A stretch of DNA of 64,000 nt from Alteromonas sp. KUL42 (GTDB lineage: Bacteria > Pseudomonadota > Gammaproteobacteria > Enterobacterales > Alteromonadaceae), in contig NZ_BJKK01000005.1 in assembly GCF_006538325.1 (NCBI RefSeq), positions 186,001 to 250,000 on the forward strand, read 5' to 3'. This document shows positions 28,207 to 36,488 of the stretch, in pieces (the first letter of the stretch is position 1; each line of letters opens with the position of its first letter). The notes under the pieces are model-generated. The model searched no databases. It had not been told where the DNA came from and saw only the letters and a program-made list of their open reading frames with translations. Position numbers and translations under genes: made by a program.

Positions 28207-31028
28207 ACTGCGCCATTAAGTTCAGCTAGTAGGTCTTGGGCTTGCTGTTTTTGAGCGAATACTTCGTCTTTGTTAAGAAGCGTGATTAAAATTCGCTTAG
28301 CTTCAACACGATTGCCAATATTGGCCAGTGTGTAAGCCAAATGGTATTGCAAGGATAGTGATGTTGCATCTCTCACCGACGCTTCACGTAATATAGGTAG
28401 AGCTTCCTGCGCTTTGTTATTCACGGTTAGCGCCCAACCATAAGTGTGTAATACATCTGCGTTGGTCGGGTTGCGTTTATATGCTTCAGTAGCAAGGGCT
28501 AAGCTATTTTCAGGCTCACTCGACAATGTCAAAATAGCCAGACGATTATATATGGCATATTGAGTGTCGGGCTGTGCACTCTTGAGCAGTACGTCGTAGT
28601 GTAACCTTGCTTGTTCGGCATTACCGTAATAGAAATGATACTGCGCCAGCAAATTTCGCGTAAAATAACGTTCTGGCTCAAGCTCTACACGTTGGGATAG
28701 CCGCTCCAAAAAAGTTTCAAAGGATTGCGTATTGACACTTACAGCGTACAATTTAGCATAAGCCAAGTCGAAGCTAGTGTCTTCATCCAGTACCGCTTCA
28801 AAGTAACTTCTTGCTTGATCCAATTCCCCTTTTAGCTGTGCTAATTCTCCCATTTTGAAAAGTACAAATGGATTTTTGGGATTACGGGACAGTAAATCGT
28901 TTAATATGCTTTGAGCGTCAGCTACCTTATTCAGCGCCATAAGTAGCTTCACCCATTGCAATTGTAGGTTAAGATTGTCTGGCTGCATTTTGTGTGCTTT
29001 TTGCATACTTTGATAGGCATTTTCTGTATCACCCAGTGCCAACCAGTTTTGTGACTCACTGACTAAAACATTCACAGGTCTATCGAAAATTAATGTTAAT
29101 TTCATTAATGTAGATTTCGCCCGTTCCTTGTCACCCACTTTGATGTAAAAGGTCGCTAACTGGACAATTGCCAACGCATTATTAGGCTCATTTGCTTCAA
29201 GGCTCTTAAGAGCGCTAATTGCTCGTTGATAGTCACCAGTTTGATTAAATGCTGCAACCGCGGCAAATGTAACATTTAAACTTGGTCCATAACGCTGCAA
29301 AAGTGTGTTGTAGCGACTTACCGCTAGCTCTACATTTCCTTCCCGTACATTGATATTGGCAAGTTGAAGTAATACCTGAAAATCATTGCTCTTTTCAACT
29401 TCAAGCGCCTCAAGAATTGCTTTAGCTTCCTCTAACTTATTTCTGTTCACTAACAATGTGGCGTGATTGTAACGAGCAGCAAAAAGATTGGGCGAAGCGG
29501 TTAATACTTCCATTAACAGCGGCTCTGCTTCATCAAGTCGCTTTTCCATCAAAAGCTGTGCGACACGTATGTTTTTCACCGTGAGATCATCTGGAAACTG
29601 CTCTAATAATAGCGCAATAGCCACATTCGCTTTTTCAGAATTGCCGTTGTCCAAAAAATACAACGCATAGGCTTGTAGTACTTGCCGGTTGTGCTCAAAC
29701 GATGACAACAATGAATCTAACATTGAAACCGCGTCTTCAGACTTTCCACGTGCCAAACTGATACGAACAGCAAATAAGGCAACTTCAACACGTTCACCAT
29801 ATTGCGCTTGCAACTTTTCAAGAAGGTTTACCGCTTTGTATATGCGTTTATTTTGTAAATAAAGACTTCCCAACAAAATAGCTTGCTGCAAATTCTCCTT
29901 TACTAATTTGTCTTCGTGATCTTGTAACCCCAACGTGGCGGCTTTTTGATCGCCTAATGCCATATTGGCGGTTGCCAATAATATTGCAGTTTGAAGGTCG
30001 GAATCAGCGTATACGGTATACGCCATAAAGTTATCTCTAGCTTGCTCGAAGTTTCGCTGCATCAACGCCACCATTCCTCGCAAATAGAAAAGAGATGGCT
30101 CACTTTTCATTACATCGTCAGGTACCGTAGACAAGCGCTGAGAAATCATTTCAAGTTGAGGACGTATATTTGACAAAGTGTCCAATTGACTGGTTAGCCA
30201 ACTATTCACAAACATCACGTACAAATCGTCTTTAGTCTCTAATAGAAGATCTTCAGTTACGAGCAATGCAGCGTCTAAGTCTGCTGCTGCCACGTAAGCA
30301 TCAATTAAACTGCGTGCTACTCTGGCATCATTGGGAGCCAGCAAGAATGCCTCGTTAAAGAAGTGTTGTGCGTCAACAAGATTACCCTTCGCTTTTTCTA
30401 ATACGCCCTTCGCCCATAAGGTCTCGGCGCGCTTTATTTCATTTTCCATTGATGTATTTAGAAGTGAATCAGCATTTTCATAGAGGCCATTATCAATCGC
30501 TAATAATGCTAAACCGTTTAGCCCTTTGGGGTGATTGTGAGCGCGCGCTAAAATCTCGTCATATTCTCGCTTTGCACAAATAGAGCGACCCAATTGTAAA
30601 CAAGCACTGGCTCGTGCAGCAAACCAGTCAATGAGGACGTCGCCATTTAGTTTGTTATCGAAGCTTATTGAAAGTAGATATTCTGCTTTTCGCAGCTTTA
30701 GTAAAACATCAGCCCAATTATGAAAGATTAAATTGGGATCTGCGCCTTTATCAAGCGCTAATTGATAGGTTCTATCTGCTCTTTCTAACAGTCCGTTATC
30801 AAAATACAGCGAACCCAAAAGAATATAGGCAGGTAGATAATCTGGTGAGTCGCGAAGCACATTCTGCACACTAAGGAAGGCTTCTTTATACGCCTTGTCC
30901 TGATAGTGAACTACAGCCGCTTCATATTCATCATTAATTGGCGTCGATTCAGATTGTGCATTTACAGTCGATACGGTTGAAAAGCAAACACAAAGGCAAA
31001 TCACCCATGCCGTGCGTATGAAACTCAT
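28203..31028 (-). CDS. Exported TPR protein, PrsT-like (PEP-CTERM system)
   Basis: A 941-residue protein with a signal peptide (cleavage after VNA). Nearly the whole mature part is tetratricopeptide repeats of 34 residues with the usual W/L-G-Y-A-P spacing; I count roughly twenty. Size and pattern match PrsT, the TPR protein of PEP-CTERM/exosortase loci, whose job is not proven. It starts 3 bases after the PEP-CTERM-like gene ends, so the two are one operon. No exosortase lies in this window. Alternative: another large TPR scaffold of exopolysaccharide export. Confidence 0.75.
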   Translation of the reverse strand: MSFIRTAWVICLCVCFSTVSTVNAQSESTPINDEYEAAVVHYQDKAYKEAFLSVQNVLRDSPDYLPAYILLGSLYFDNGLLERADRTYQLALDKGADPNLIFHNWADVLLKLRKAEYLLSISFDNKLNGDVLIDWFAARASACLQLGRSICAKREYDEILARAHNHPKGLNGLALLAIDNGLYENADSLLNTSMENEIKRAETLWAKGVLEKAKGNLVDAQHFFNEAFLLAPNDARVARSLIDAYVAAADLDAALLVTEDLLLETKDDLYVMFVNSWLTSQLDTLSNIRPQLEMISQRLSTVPDDVMKSEPSLFYLRGMVALMQRNFEQARDNFMAYTVYADSDLQTAILLATANMALGDQKAATLGLQDHEDKLVKENLQQAILLGSLYLQNKRIYKAVNLLEKLQAQYGERVEVALFAVRISLARGKSEDAVSMLDSLLSSFEHNRQVLQAYALYFLDNGNSEKANVAIALLLEQFPDDLTVKNIRVAQLLMEKRLDEAEPLLMEVLTASPNLFAARYNHATLLVNRNKLEEAKAILEALEVEKSNDFQVLLQLANINVREGNVELAVSRYNTLLQRYGPSLNVTFAAVAAFNQTGDYQRAISALKSLEANEPNNALAIVQLATFYIKVGDKERAKSTLMKLTLIFDRPVNVLVSESQNWLALGDTENAYQSMQKAHKMQPDNLNLQLQWVKLLMALNKVADAQSILNDLLSRNPKNPFVLFKMGELAQLKGELDQARSYFEAVLDEDTSFDLAYAKLYAVSVNTQSFETFLERLSQRVELEPERYFTRNLLAQYHFYYGNAEQARLHYDVLLKSAQPDTQYAIYNRLAILTLSSEPENSLALATEAYKRNPTNADVLHTYGWALTVNNKAQEALPILREASVRDATSLSLQYHLAYTLANIGNRVEAKRILITLLNKDEVFAQKQQAQDLLAELNGAV

Positions 31029-31031
31029 TCG

Positions 31032-31994
31032 CTATCGCTGCTCCGCGCGAGACCGTCTTCTCGCCAACAGTGAAAACATTAGAAAGGCTGTTATAAATGC
31101 AACACTCGGCTCTGATACTTCAACCACATCTCGTGGACGCTCGTAGTTGAATACAAAATTGTGAAACTCTCGTGCGCCAGTGTATGAATTAGCAGCAAAT
31201 GCCCCATCAAAAGAAGCACCACCTGAGGTATCAGCGAAAGGAGCTAATACCGAACCTTTCATCGCAACACCGTTGAAGTTAATGGTTTGGGCGTCGTAAA
31301 AGTTCCACAGTATATTTGAAAAGCCACTTTGCTGTGTAAAGCCATTGTTTAAGTTAACGCCACCGCCAATAGCGATATTATTATTGGCAAAGCCTTCTGC
31401 GGACACATTAATGATAACAGTTTCAGCCGCCCCCCAATTGAGACTTAAATTACTGTTCTGAGAGAATATATCCAGCGCTGAAATATCAAAAACAGCAACA
31501 CTATCTGAGCCAGCATAATTAAACACGCCATTACTGTAGGTACCATTGCTAGTTAAGCTTGCATAATAAGCGGTGTCTGCATGCAGTTCGCTAGCCATGT
31601 CTGAGATAGAAAGGCTGGGATTATTGATTAGCTGTCCGTCATTACCGTCATTTAACTCGACTACAGATGCGTTCAAAGCGCCACCATATACAAGATTATT
31701 ATCTCTTAGTACACGCACCCCATTGGCGTTTACATCACCAACAATAGTTACCGCATCAATAGCAGTATCGGTATTCTCTAGTCGGCTCCCGAATTCAGCA
31801 TAATGTCCTTGTGCATTTAGGTCTCCACCAATAAAGGCTTGCCCTTGAACATCCCCACCTTGAAAATTGTAGTCTTCAAGTAAAATTAGGTTGTAGGTTC
31901 CAATGGCACTATTTTGAGATGTACTTGTTGTACTGCTACCTTCGGCATAAACCAAAGCCGAAGGAAATAGACCAAGAATGACAAAAAAAACCAA
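31032..31994 (-). CDS. Choice-of-anchor A protein with PEP-CTERM-like tail; start shifted
   Basis: A secreted surface protein of about 320 residues. The choice-of-anchor A domain is at the N terminus (YNLILLEDYNFQGGDVQGQA, FIGGDLNAQG). The C-terminal sorting tail has SEPS, a hydrophobic segment and RRRSR, a variant of the PEP-CTERM signal. The open frame begins only at TTG 31994 after a stop. An ATG at 32001 in another frame would give a proper signal peptide (MRFGFFVILGLFPSALVYA) if the T8 run at 31983-31990 were T7. I give the intact frame and flag the shift. Confidence 0.75.
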   Translation of the reverse strand: MVFFVILGLFPSALVYAEGSSTTSTSQNSAIGTYNLILLEDYNFQGGDVQGQAFIGGDLNAQGHYAEFGSRLENTDTAIDAVTIVGDVNANGVRVLRDNNLVYGGALNASVVELNDGNDGQLINNPSLSISDMASELHADTAYYASLTSNGTYSNGVFNYAGSDSVAVFDISALDIFSQNSNLSLNWGAAETVIINVSAEGFANNNIAIGGGVNLNNGFTQQSGFSNILWNFYDAQTINFNGVAMKGSVLAPFADTSGGASFDGAFAANSYTGAREFHNFVFNYERPRDVVEVSEPSVAFITAFLMFSLLARRRSRAEQR

Positions 31995-32245
31995 ATCGCA
32001 TCAGTACTGATTACCTATAAAAAACGACGACAAAAGGGTCTTGCTGCTTCGCAACGACTAGACGTTACTTTGTGAATGAGTTTGCTCTGAAATACCTATG
32101 CAATATTCACACCATTACAGCAACCCCCTATTTTTCATAAAATTTTATGCATAACAATATCTTGACAACAGTAAATTGTAAAAAAGCCAGACAATCACAA
32201 CACCGGATGCACAACAATACGGACAGGATACACTGTACTCGACGC

Positions 32246-32270
32246 AAAAAAAGGCGGTAAATACCGCCTT
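32246..32270 (-). terminator. Terminator of the yghU-like gene
   Basis: AAGGCGGTA (32251-32259) and TACCGCCTT (32262-32270) form a 9-bp stem. The A-run 32246-32252 gives a T-run on the minus strand, 24 bases past the stop at 32294. The rest of 31995-32293 is A/T-rich and holds no gene I can support. Confidence 0.85.
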
Positions 32271-32293
32271 AGCTGGAATACCAATAAGCAAAC

Positions 32294-33151
32294 TTACGCG
32301 TTAGCGAGTGCATCATCAATATCTTGCGCACTATGACGTTCAGCCAACTGACCGTCTTCGCCCCACGTTCGATTTACAATTCGGCCTCGTCGCACCCCTT
32401 CCCGTTGCGCTATCTGCTTAGCCCAACGCAACAAATGCGTATACTCATGAACCTGAAGGAAAGTTGCAGCATCGTATAAATTACCTAACACTAAATTGCC
32501 GTACCACGGCCAGATAGCCATGTCTGCAATACTGTATTCATCACCCGCCATAAACTCCTCGTTAGCAAGATGCTTGTCGAGTACGTCGAGTTGACGTTTG
32601 ATTTCCATCGTAAAACGATTAATAGGGTATTCCATCGGATAGGGAGCATAACTGTAAAAATGACCAAAGCCTCCGCCTAAATACGGTGCCGAGCCTACCT
32701 GCCAGAAAAGCCAATTAAAACATGCCGCTTTTGCATGGCTGTCGCGAGGAATAAACATATCAAACTTTTCGGCGAGATAAACCAAGATAGAACCCGACTC
32801 AAAGAGCTTCATTGCTGGTTGTGTCGATGTATCTACCATTGCCGGAATTTTACTATTGGGGTTTACATCAACAAAGCCTGATGAAAACTGATTGCCTTCA
32901 CCAATATTGATAAGCCATGCGTCATATTCGGCTTCATCAATACCCGCGGCGAGCAACTCTTCGAGCATAATAGTCACTTTCTGACCATTCGGTGTCGCTA
33001 GTGAATATAGTTGTAGAGGATGTTTACCAACGTCTCTCGCTTTCTCGTGCGTAGCGCCAGAGACTGGTCTATTGATGCTCGCCCATTTGTTGCCATCATC
33101 TTCTGCTTGAGTCCAAATTTCTGGTGGTGTGTAATTCTCAATTGTCGACAT
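32294..33151 (-). CDS. yghU: Glutathione-dependent disulfide-bond oxidoreductase, YghU-like
   Basis: A 285-residue Nu-class glutathione transferase. It has an N-terminal extension (YTPPEIWTQ, WASINRPVSGATHEK), a thioredoxin-like domain starting at HPLQLYSLATPNGQKVTIM, NPNSKIPAMVD, and an alpha-helical C-terminal domain with FNWLFWQVGSAPYLGGGFGHF. Nu-class enzymes use the Thr/Asn-rich loop (SLATPNGQK) rather than Cys and reduce disulfides and peroxides with two bound glutathiones. Single gene, minus strand. Confidence 0.93.
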   Translation of the reverse strand: MSTIENYTPPEIWTQAEDDGNKWASINRPVSGATHEKARDVGKHPLQLYSLATPNGQKVTIMLEELLAAGIDEAEYDAWLINIGEGNQFSSGFVDVNPNSKIPAMVDTSTQPAMKLFESGSILVYLAEKFDMFIPRDSHAKAACFNWLFWQVGSAPYLGGGFGHFYSYAPYPMEYPINRFTMEIKRQLDVLDKHLANEEFMAGDEYSIADMAIWPWYGNLVLGNLYDAATFLQVHEYTHLLRWAKQIAQREGVRRGRIVNRTWGEDGQLAERHSAQDIDDALANA

Positions 33152-33278
33152 AGTTGATCCTTTGCAGTTTGAAGCTATTCAATACCCTATTGCTAAGAGA
33201 TAACACTATAGAACGACTTTTAAAGTCTTATCACTTCATGCTGTCGATTAATTCACTGGATTTTACGCTTACTGACAT

Positions 33279-33302
33279 AAAAAGACCGCGCATTCGCGCG
33301 GC
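33279..33302 (-). terminator. Terminator of the DUF4382 gene
   Basis: On the minus strand CCGCGC (complement of 33296-33301), a short loop and GCGCGG (33286-33291) form a G/C stem. It is followed by TCTTTTT (A-run near 33279-33283). It lies about 50 bases after the stop at 33353. Confidence 0.75.
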
Positions 33303-33352
33303 CTCTCTCCGACTTTAATTAAAAGGCGGACAGTCCCTTGCCCGCAAACTTG

Positions 33353-34357
33353 CTACTCGATGATATTCACTTGCGTTGTATCACCGGCGATAACCTCTGC
33401 TGTATTGAGCGTTTGAAGGAAGAATCCATCAAGCTCGTCCTCACCTGTTTCTGGCTCGTCCAAAAAGGCTACACATGAAAAGCTCAATGTATAATCTCCT
33501 TGTGGAACAAATCCTGCGGTAAATTCAAAGGTTTCATCCATATCATTGTAAGTCACAGGAACAACAGTAAATGGGCGAACTTCAGTGTCGTCAACGCCTT
33601 CATCAGCATCATCACCCAGTGCCTCAATAGCCACCTGCTCACCTCCATAGATGTACACTGCGTTACCCGATAGCATATCGGTTTTCGTCGCACACATTTC
33701 ATCCATAACCAGTGCACTGTCAACCGTGCCTTCTAGTGTTCCTACATCATCATTTAGTACAAGACGCACGCCTCGTGGTTTAAGCATAATAAGAGGTTGC
33801 CCAACGGGGTCCACTAAGCTTTTGCGCAAGTCAAACTCTATGGTGTAAGCGGCATCAAAGTTTGGCTGCGCAGTGAAGCCATCCAATTTTAACTCGCCGC
33901 TTGGGACGCGAATTGGGTATGTGCCCTCATCCATCACTATGTAAGAATCATCGGTTACGCTTAGGCGAATCTGGTTGTAATCACCTACTGGAATCGAAGT
34001 ATCTTCTACTATGACTTCAAACTGCGCACCTGGTAGAGCCAGCAAATCGATACTGCGGGGATCACCATTCTCATCCTCAACAGAGAAAGTAAGTGGCTCA
34101 CCGTTTCCGGTTAGCTCCACTTCATCAAAGTACACAACCACTTCGCTTGCGTTATCAACTGGCGCATCTGATACCGCCAGCGAAAAGGTCGTTGTTGAAG
34201 GTTGCTCTGGGGGCGGTGTGGTATCTGAACTATCAGAGCTACTTGAACTGCCACAGGCGGTTAATGTTGTCAGTGCGGTAAGTACCAATGTCGTGGTGAA
34301 TGACTGTCTCAAATATTTGCGACGTACTTTCGTATTAATCCAGTAAAGTCTCTTCAT
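33353..34357 (-). CDS. DUF4382 lipoprotein
   Basis: A predicted outer-envelope lipoprotein of about 334 residues. The lipobox is LTAC, with Cys near residue 35 of the ATG form, after a basic and hydrophobic leader. A low-complexity linker (GSSSSSDSSDTTPPPEQPST) leads to a DUF4382 domain (FSLAVSDAPVDNASEVVVYFDEVEL; IRLSVTDDSYIV; KSLVDPVGQPLIMLKPRGVRL). An extra C-terminal region of about 140 acidic residues follows. The ATG at 34357 is preferred over an upstream GTG at 34378; AGTAGGTG precedes it. The biochemical function of DUF4382 is unknown. Confidence 0.85.
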   Translation of the reverse strand: MKRLYWINTKVRRKYLRQSFTTTLVLTALTTLTACGSSSSSDSSDTTPPPEQPSTTTFSLAVSDAPVDNASEVVVYFDEVELTGNGEPLTFSVEDENGDPRSIDLLALPGAQFEVIVEDTSIPVGDYNQIRLSVTDDSYIVMDEGTYPIRVPSGELKLDGFTAQPNFDAAYTIEFDLRKSLVDPVGQPLIMLKPRGVRLVLNDDVGTLEGTVDSALVMDEMCATKTDMLSGNAVYIYGGEQVAIEALGDDADEGVDDTEVRPFTVVPVTYNDMDETFEFTAGFVPQGDYTLSFSCVAFLDEPETGEDELDGFFLQTLNTAEVIAGDTTQVNIIE

Positions 34358-34669
34358 AAGTACACCTACTCTTTTCACTATTTTGGTGTAATGACTATTA
34401 CAATGATTATGCCAAACACAATTAACCCATACACATCAATAAGTTAATAAATAAAAGCATTCGCTTCACTCACAGCAATATGTGAATATGTTGCACATAG
34501 GTAACACTTACTTACATTAGAGCGTGTTGACCTTATTGGTACACTTCTCGTTCATACCAAGCGATTTTCAGACAATGAATAAGGCCCGTAAAAGACCTTG
34601 GATGTGGTTATTCCCATTAACCAAAAAGTGAAGCAACATCAGGGTTACATGGATGAGCGACAAGCACAA
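34358..34669. other. Gene-free stretch between the DUF4382 gene and maeA
   Basis: About 310 A/T-rich bases with no ORF, RNA or repeat that I can support. The right end is the maeA terminator (34670-34694). The left end must hold the DUF4382 promoter on the minus strand, which I could not define. Confidence 0.5.
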
Positions 34670-34694
34670 AAAAAGCAGGCTAAGCCTGCTTTTT
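34670..34694 (-). terminator. Bidirectional-type terminator of maeA
   Basis: AAAAAGCAGGC (34670-34680) and GCCTGCTTTTT (34684-34694) make an 11-bp perfect stem with a 3-base loop and T-runs on both strands. It is 23 bases after the maeA stop. Confidence 0.9.
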
Positions 34695-34716
34695 AACACT
34701 TTACGTTCAGTTACTA

Positions 34717-36408
34717 CTAAATACTGATACGCTTATAAGGGCGGTATTCGGCTTTCCAAAAATTACGCTCAATACTCTCGCGCAATGCCTCATCTGACAT
34801 TTCAAGTGCCAAACCTTGCTCCATAGCAACTTTGCCTACTTCAAACGCAATTTCACGGCTAAGCTCGGCAATGGCGGCTAGAGGCGGAAGCAGAGAGCCT
34901 ACGCCTGTAGTAACTAACGGTGATGCGGCTGCCAATGCATTACTTGCCGCCATGAGCATTTCATCGCTGATAAGTTTTGCTTTAGAGGCCACCACACCCA
35001 ACCCAATACCAGGGAAAATATAAGAGTTGTTGCACTGTGCAATGGGGAAGACTTTACCTTGATATTCAACGGGCTTAAAAGGGCTACCCGTTGCGATAAT
35101 GACTTCACCATCAGTCCATTCAATAACCTGCTCTGGACGTGCTTCTACCTGACGAGAAGGGTTACTTAATGGAAAAATAATTGGAAGGTCGCAATTTTGT
35201 TTCATTGCGCGGATCACTTGCTCCGTGAATAAACCAGGTTGTCCAGACACGCCAATTAAGACATCAGGCTTTGCACAGTGCATGACATCGAGTAGCGACG
35301 CATAGTCACCGCTAAACGTCCAGTCGGCAAGGTTCTGCTGGCTTTGTTGAAGCTTTTGCTGGAAGTCTCTTAACCCTTCCATACCCTCAGTTACAAGACC
35401 AAAGCGGTCAATCATAAATACCTGTTTACGGGCTTGCTGGTCGCTAATGCCCTCGAATACCATTTGCTGAACAAGCATTTCAGCAATACCGCACCCAGCA
35501 GAACCTGCGCCAACAAAAACCACTTTCATGTCACTGAGTTTTTGCTGCTTCGTTTTACAAGCCGCAAGAATAGTACCTAGCGTAACCGCTGCAGTACCTT
35601 GTATATCATCGTTAAAACAACATACTTCATTGCGATAACGCTTCAATAGAGGCATCGCGTTGGGCTGGGCGAAATCTTCAAACTGAATAAGTACGTCAGG
35701 CCAACGACGTTTCACTGCCTTGATAAACATATCGACAAATTCGTCGTATTCTTCTTGACCAATGCGCGGGTGTCTTGCGCCCATGTACATAGGGTCATTT
35801 AGTAGCTTTTCGTTATTCGTACCCACGTCTAGCATGACAGGTAACGTATAAGCGGGGCTGATACCACCACACGCGGTATATAATGACAGCTTTCCAATTG
35901 GAATCCCCATACCACCAATACCTTGGTCACCAAGGCCTAGTATGCGCTCACCGTCTGTAACAACAATAACTTTTACTTTGCGTTTGGTCGCATTGCGCAC
36001 GATGTCATCAATTTGATGACGCTCTTCGTAAGAAACAAACAAACCACGAGAGCTGCGATAAATATCAGAGAACTGCTCACATGCATCACCCACAGTAGGG
36101 GTATAAATGATAGGCATCATTTCATCGATGTGCTTTTGAATTAAGCGGTAAAATAATGTCTCGTTATTGTCTTGAATTGCGCGCAGGTAGATATGCTTGT
36201 TAAGCGTTTCATCAAAACTGCTGTATTGCATGTAAGCGCGTTCAACTTGCTCTTCAATTGTCTCAAATCGCGGTGGGACTAACCCAGTAAGGTTGAATGC
36301 GGCGCGTTCTCTGGCAGTGAATGCACTTCCCTTGTTCAACAAAGGGGTTTCCAGCAAAGAAGGGCCGGCATGAGGAATATAAAGATAGCGCTGTGAATCT
36401 TCTGACAT
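34717..36408 (-). CDS. maeA: NAD-dependent malic enzyme
   Basis: Oxidative decarboxylation of malate to pyruvate. At 563 residues (E. coli MaeA 565) it has the malic N-terminal domain ([42 protein letters not shown], with the catalytic Lys in [10 protein letters not shown]). The metal site is FEDFAQPNA and [11 protein letters not shown], and the Rossmann segment [16 protein letters not shown]. The pattern fits the NAD-type ScfA/MaeA group, not the larger MaeB. Single gene with its own terminator. Confidence 0.96.
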   Translation of the reverse strand: MSEDSQRYLYIPHAGPSLLETPLLNKGSAFTARERAAFNLTGLVPPRFETIEEQVERAYMQYSSFDETLNKHIYLRAIQDNNETLFYRLIQKHIDEMMPIIYTPTVGDACEQFSDIYRSSRGLFVSYEERHQIDDIVRNATKRKVKVIVVTDGERILGLGDQGIGGMGIPIGKLSLYTACGGISPAYTLPVMLDVGTNNEKLLNDPMYMGARHPRIGQEEYDEFVDMFIKAVKRRWPDVLIQFEDFAQPNAMPLLKRYRNEVCCFNDDIQGTAAVTLGTILAACKTKQQKLSDMKVVFVGAGSAGCGIAEMLVQQMVFEGISDQQARKQVFMIDRFGLVTEGMEGLRDFQQKLQQSQQNLADWTFSGDYASLLDVMHCAKPDVLIGVSGQPGLFTEQVIRAMKQNCDLPIIFPLSNPSRQVEARPEQVIEWTDGEVIIATGSPFKPVEYQGKVFPIAQCNNSYIFPGIGLGVVASKAKLISDEMLMAASNALAAASPLVTTGVGSLLPPLAAIAELSREIAFEVGKVAMEQGLALEMSDEALRESIERNFWKAEYRPYKRISI

Positions 36409-36488
36409 TGTTTTTCCGATAATGGTTCAGGCAAATGCATCGCCAAAGCCAAAAGCGACACCGTTAACTCGGGTCACCTTTCATAAAC

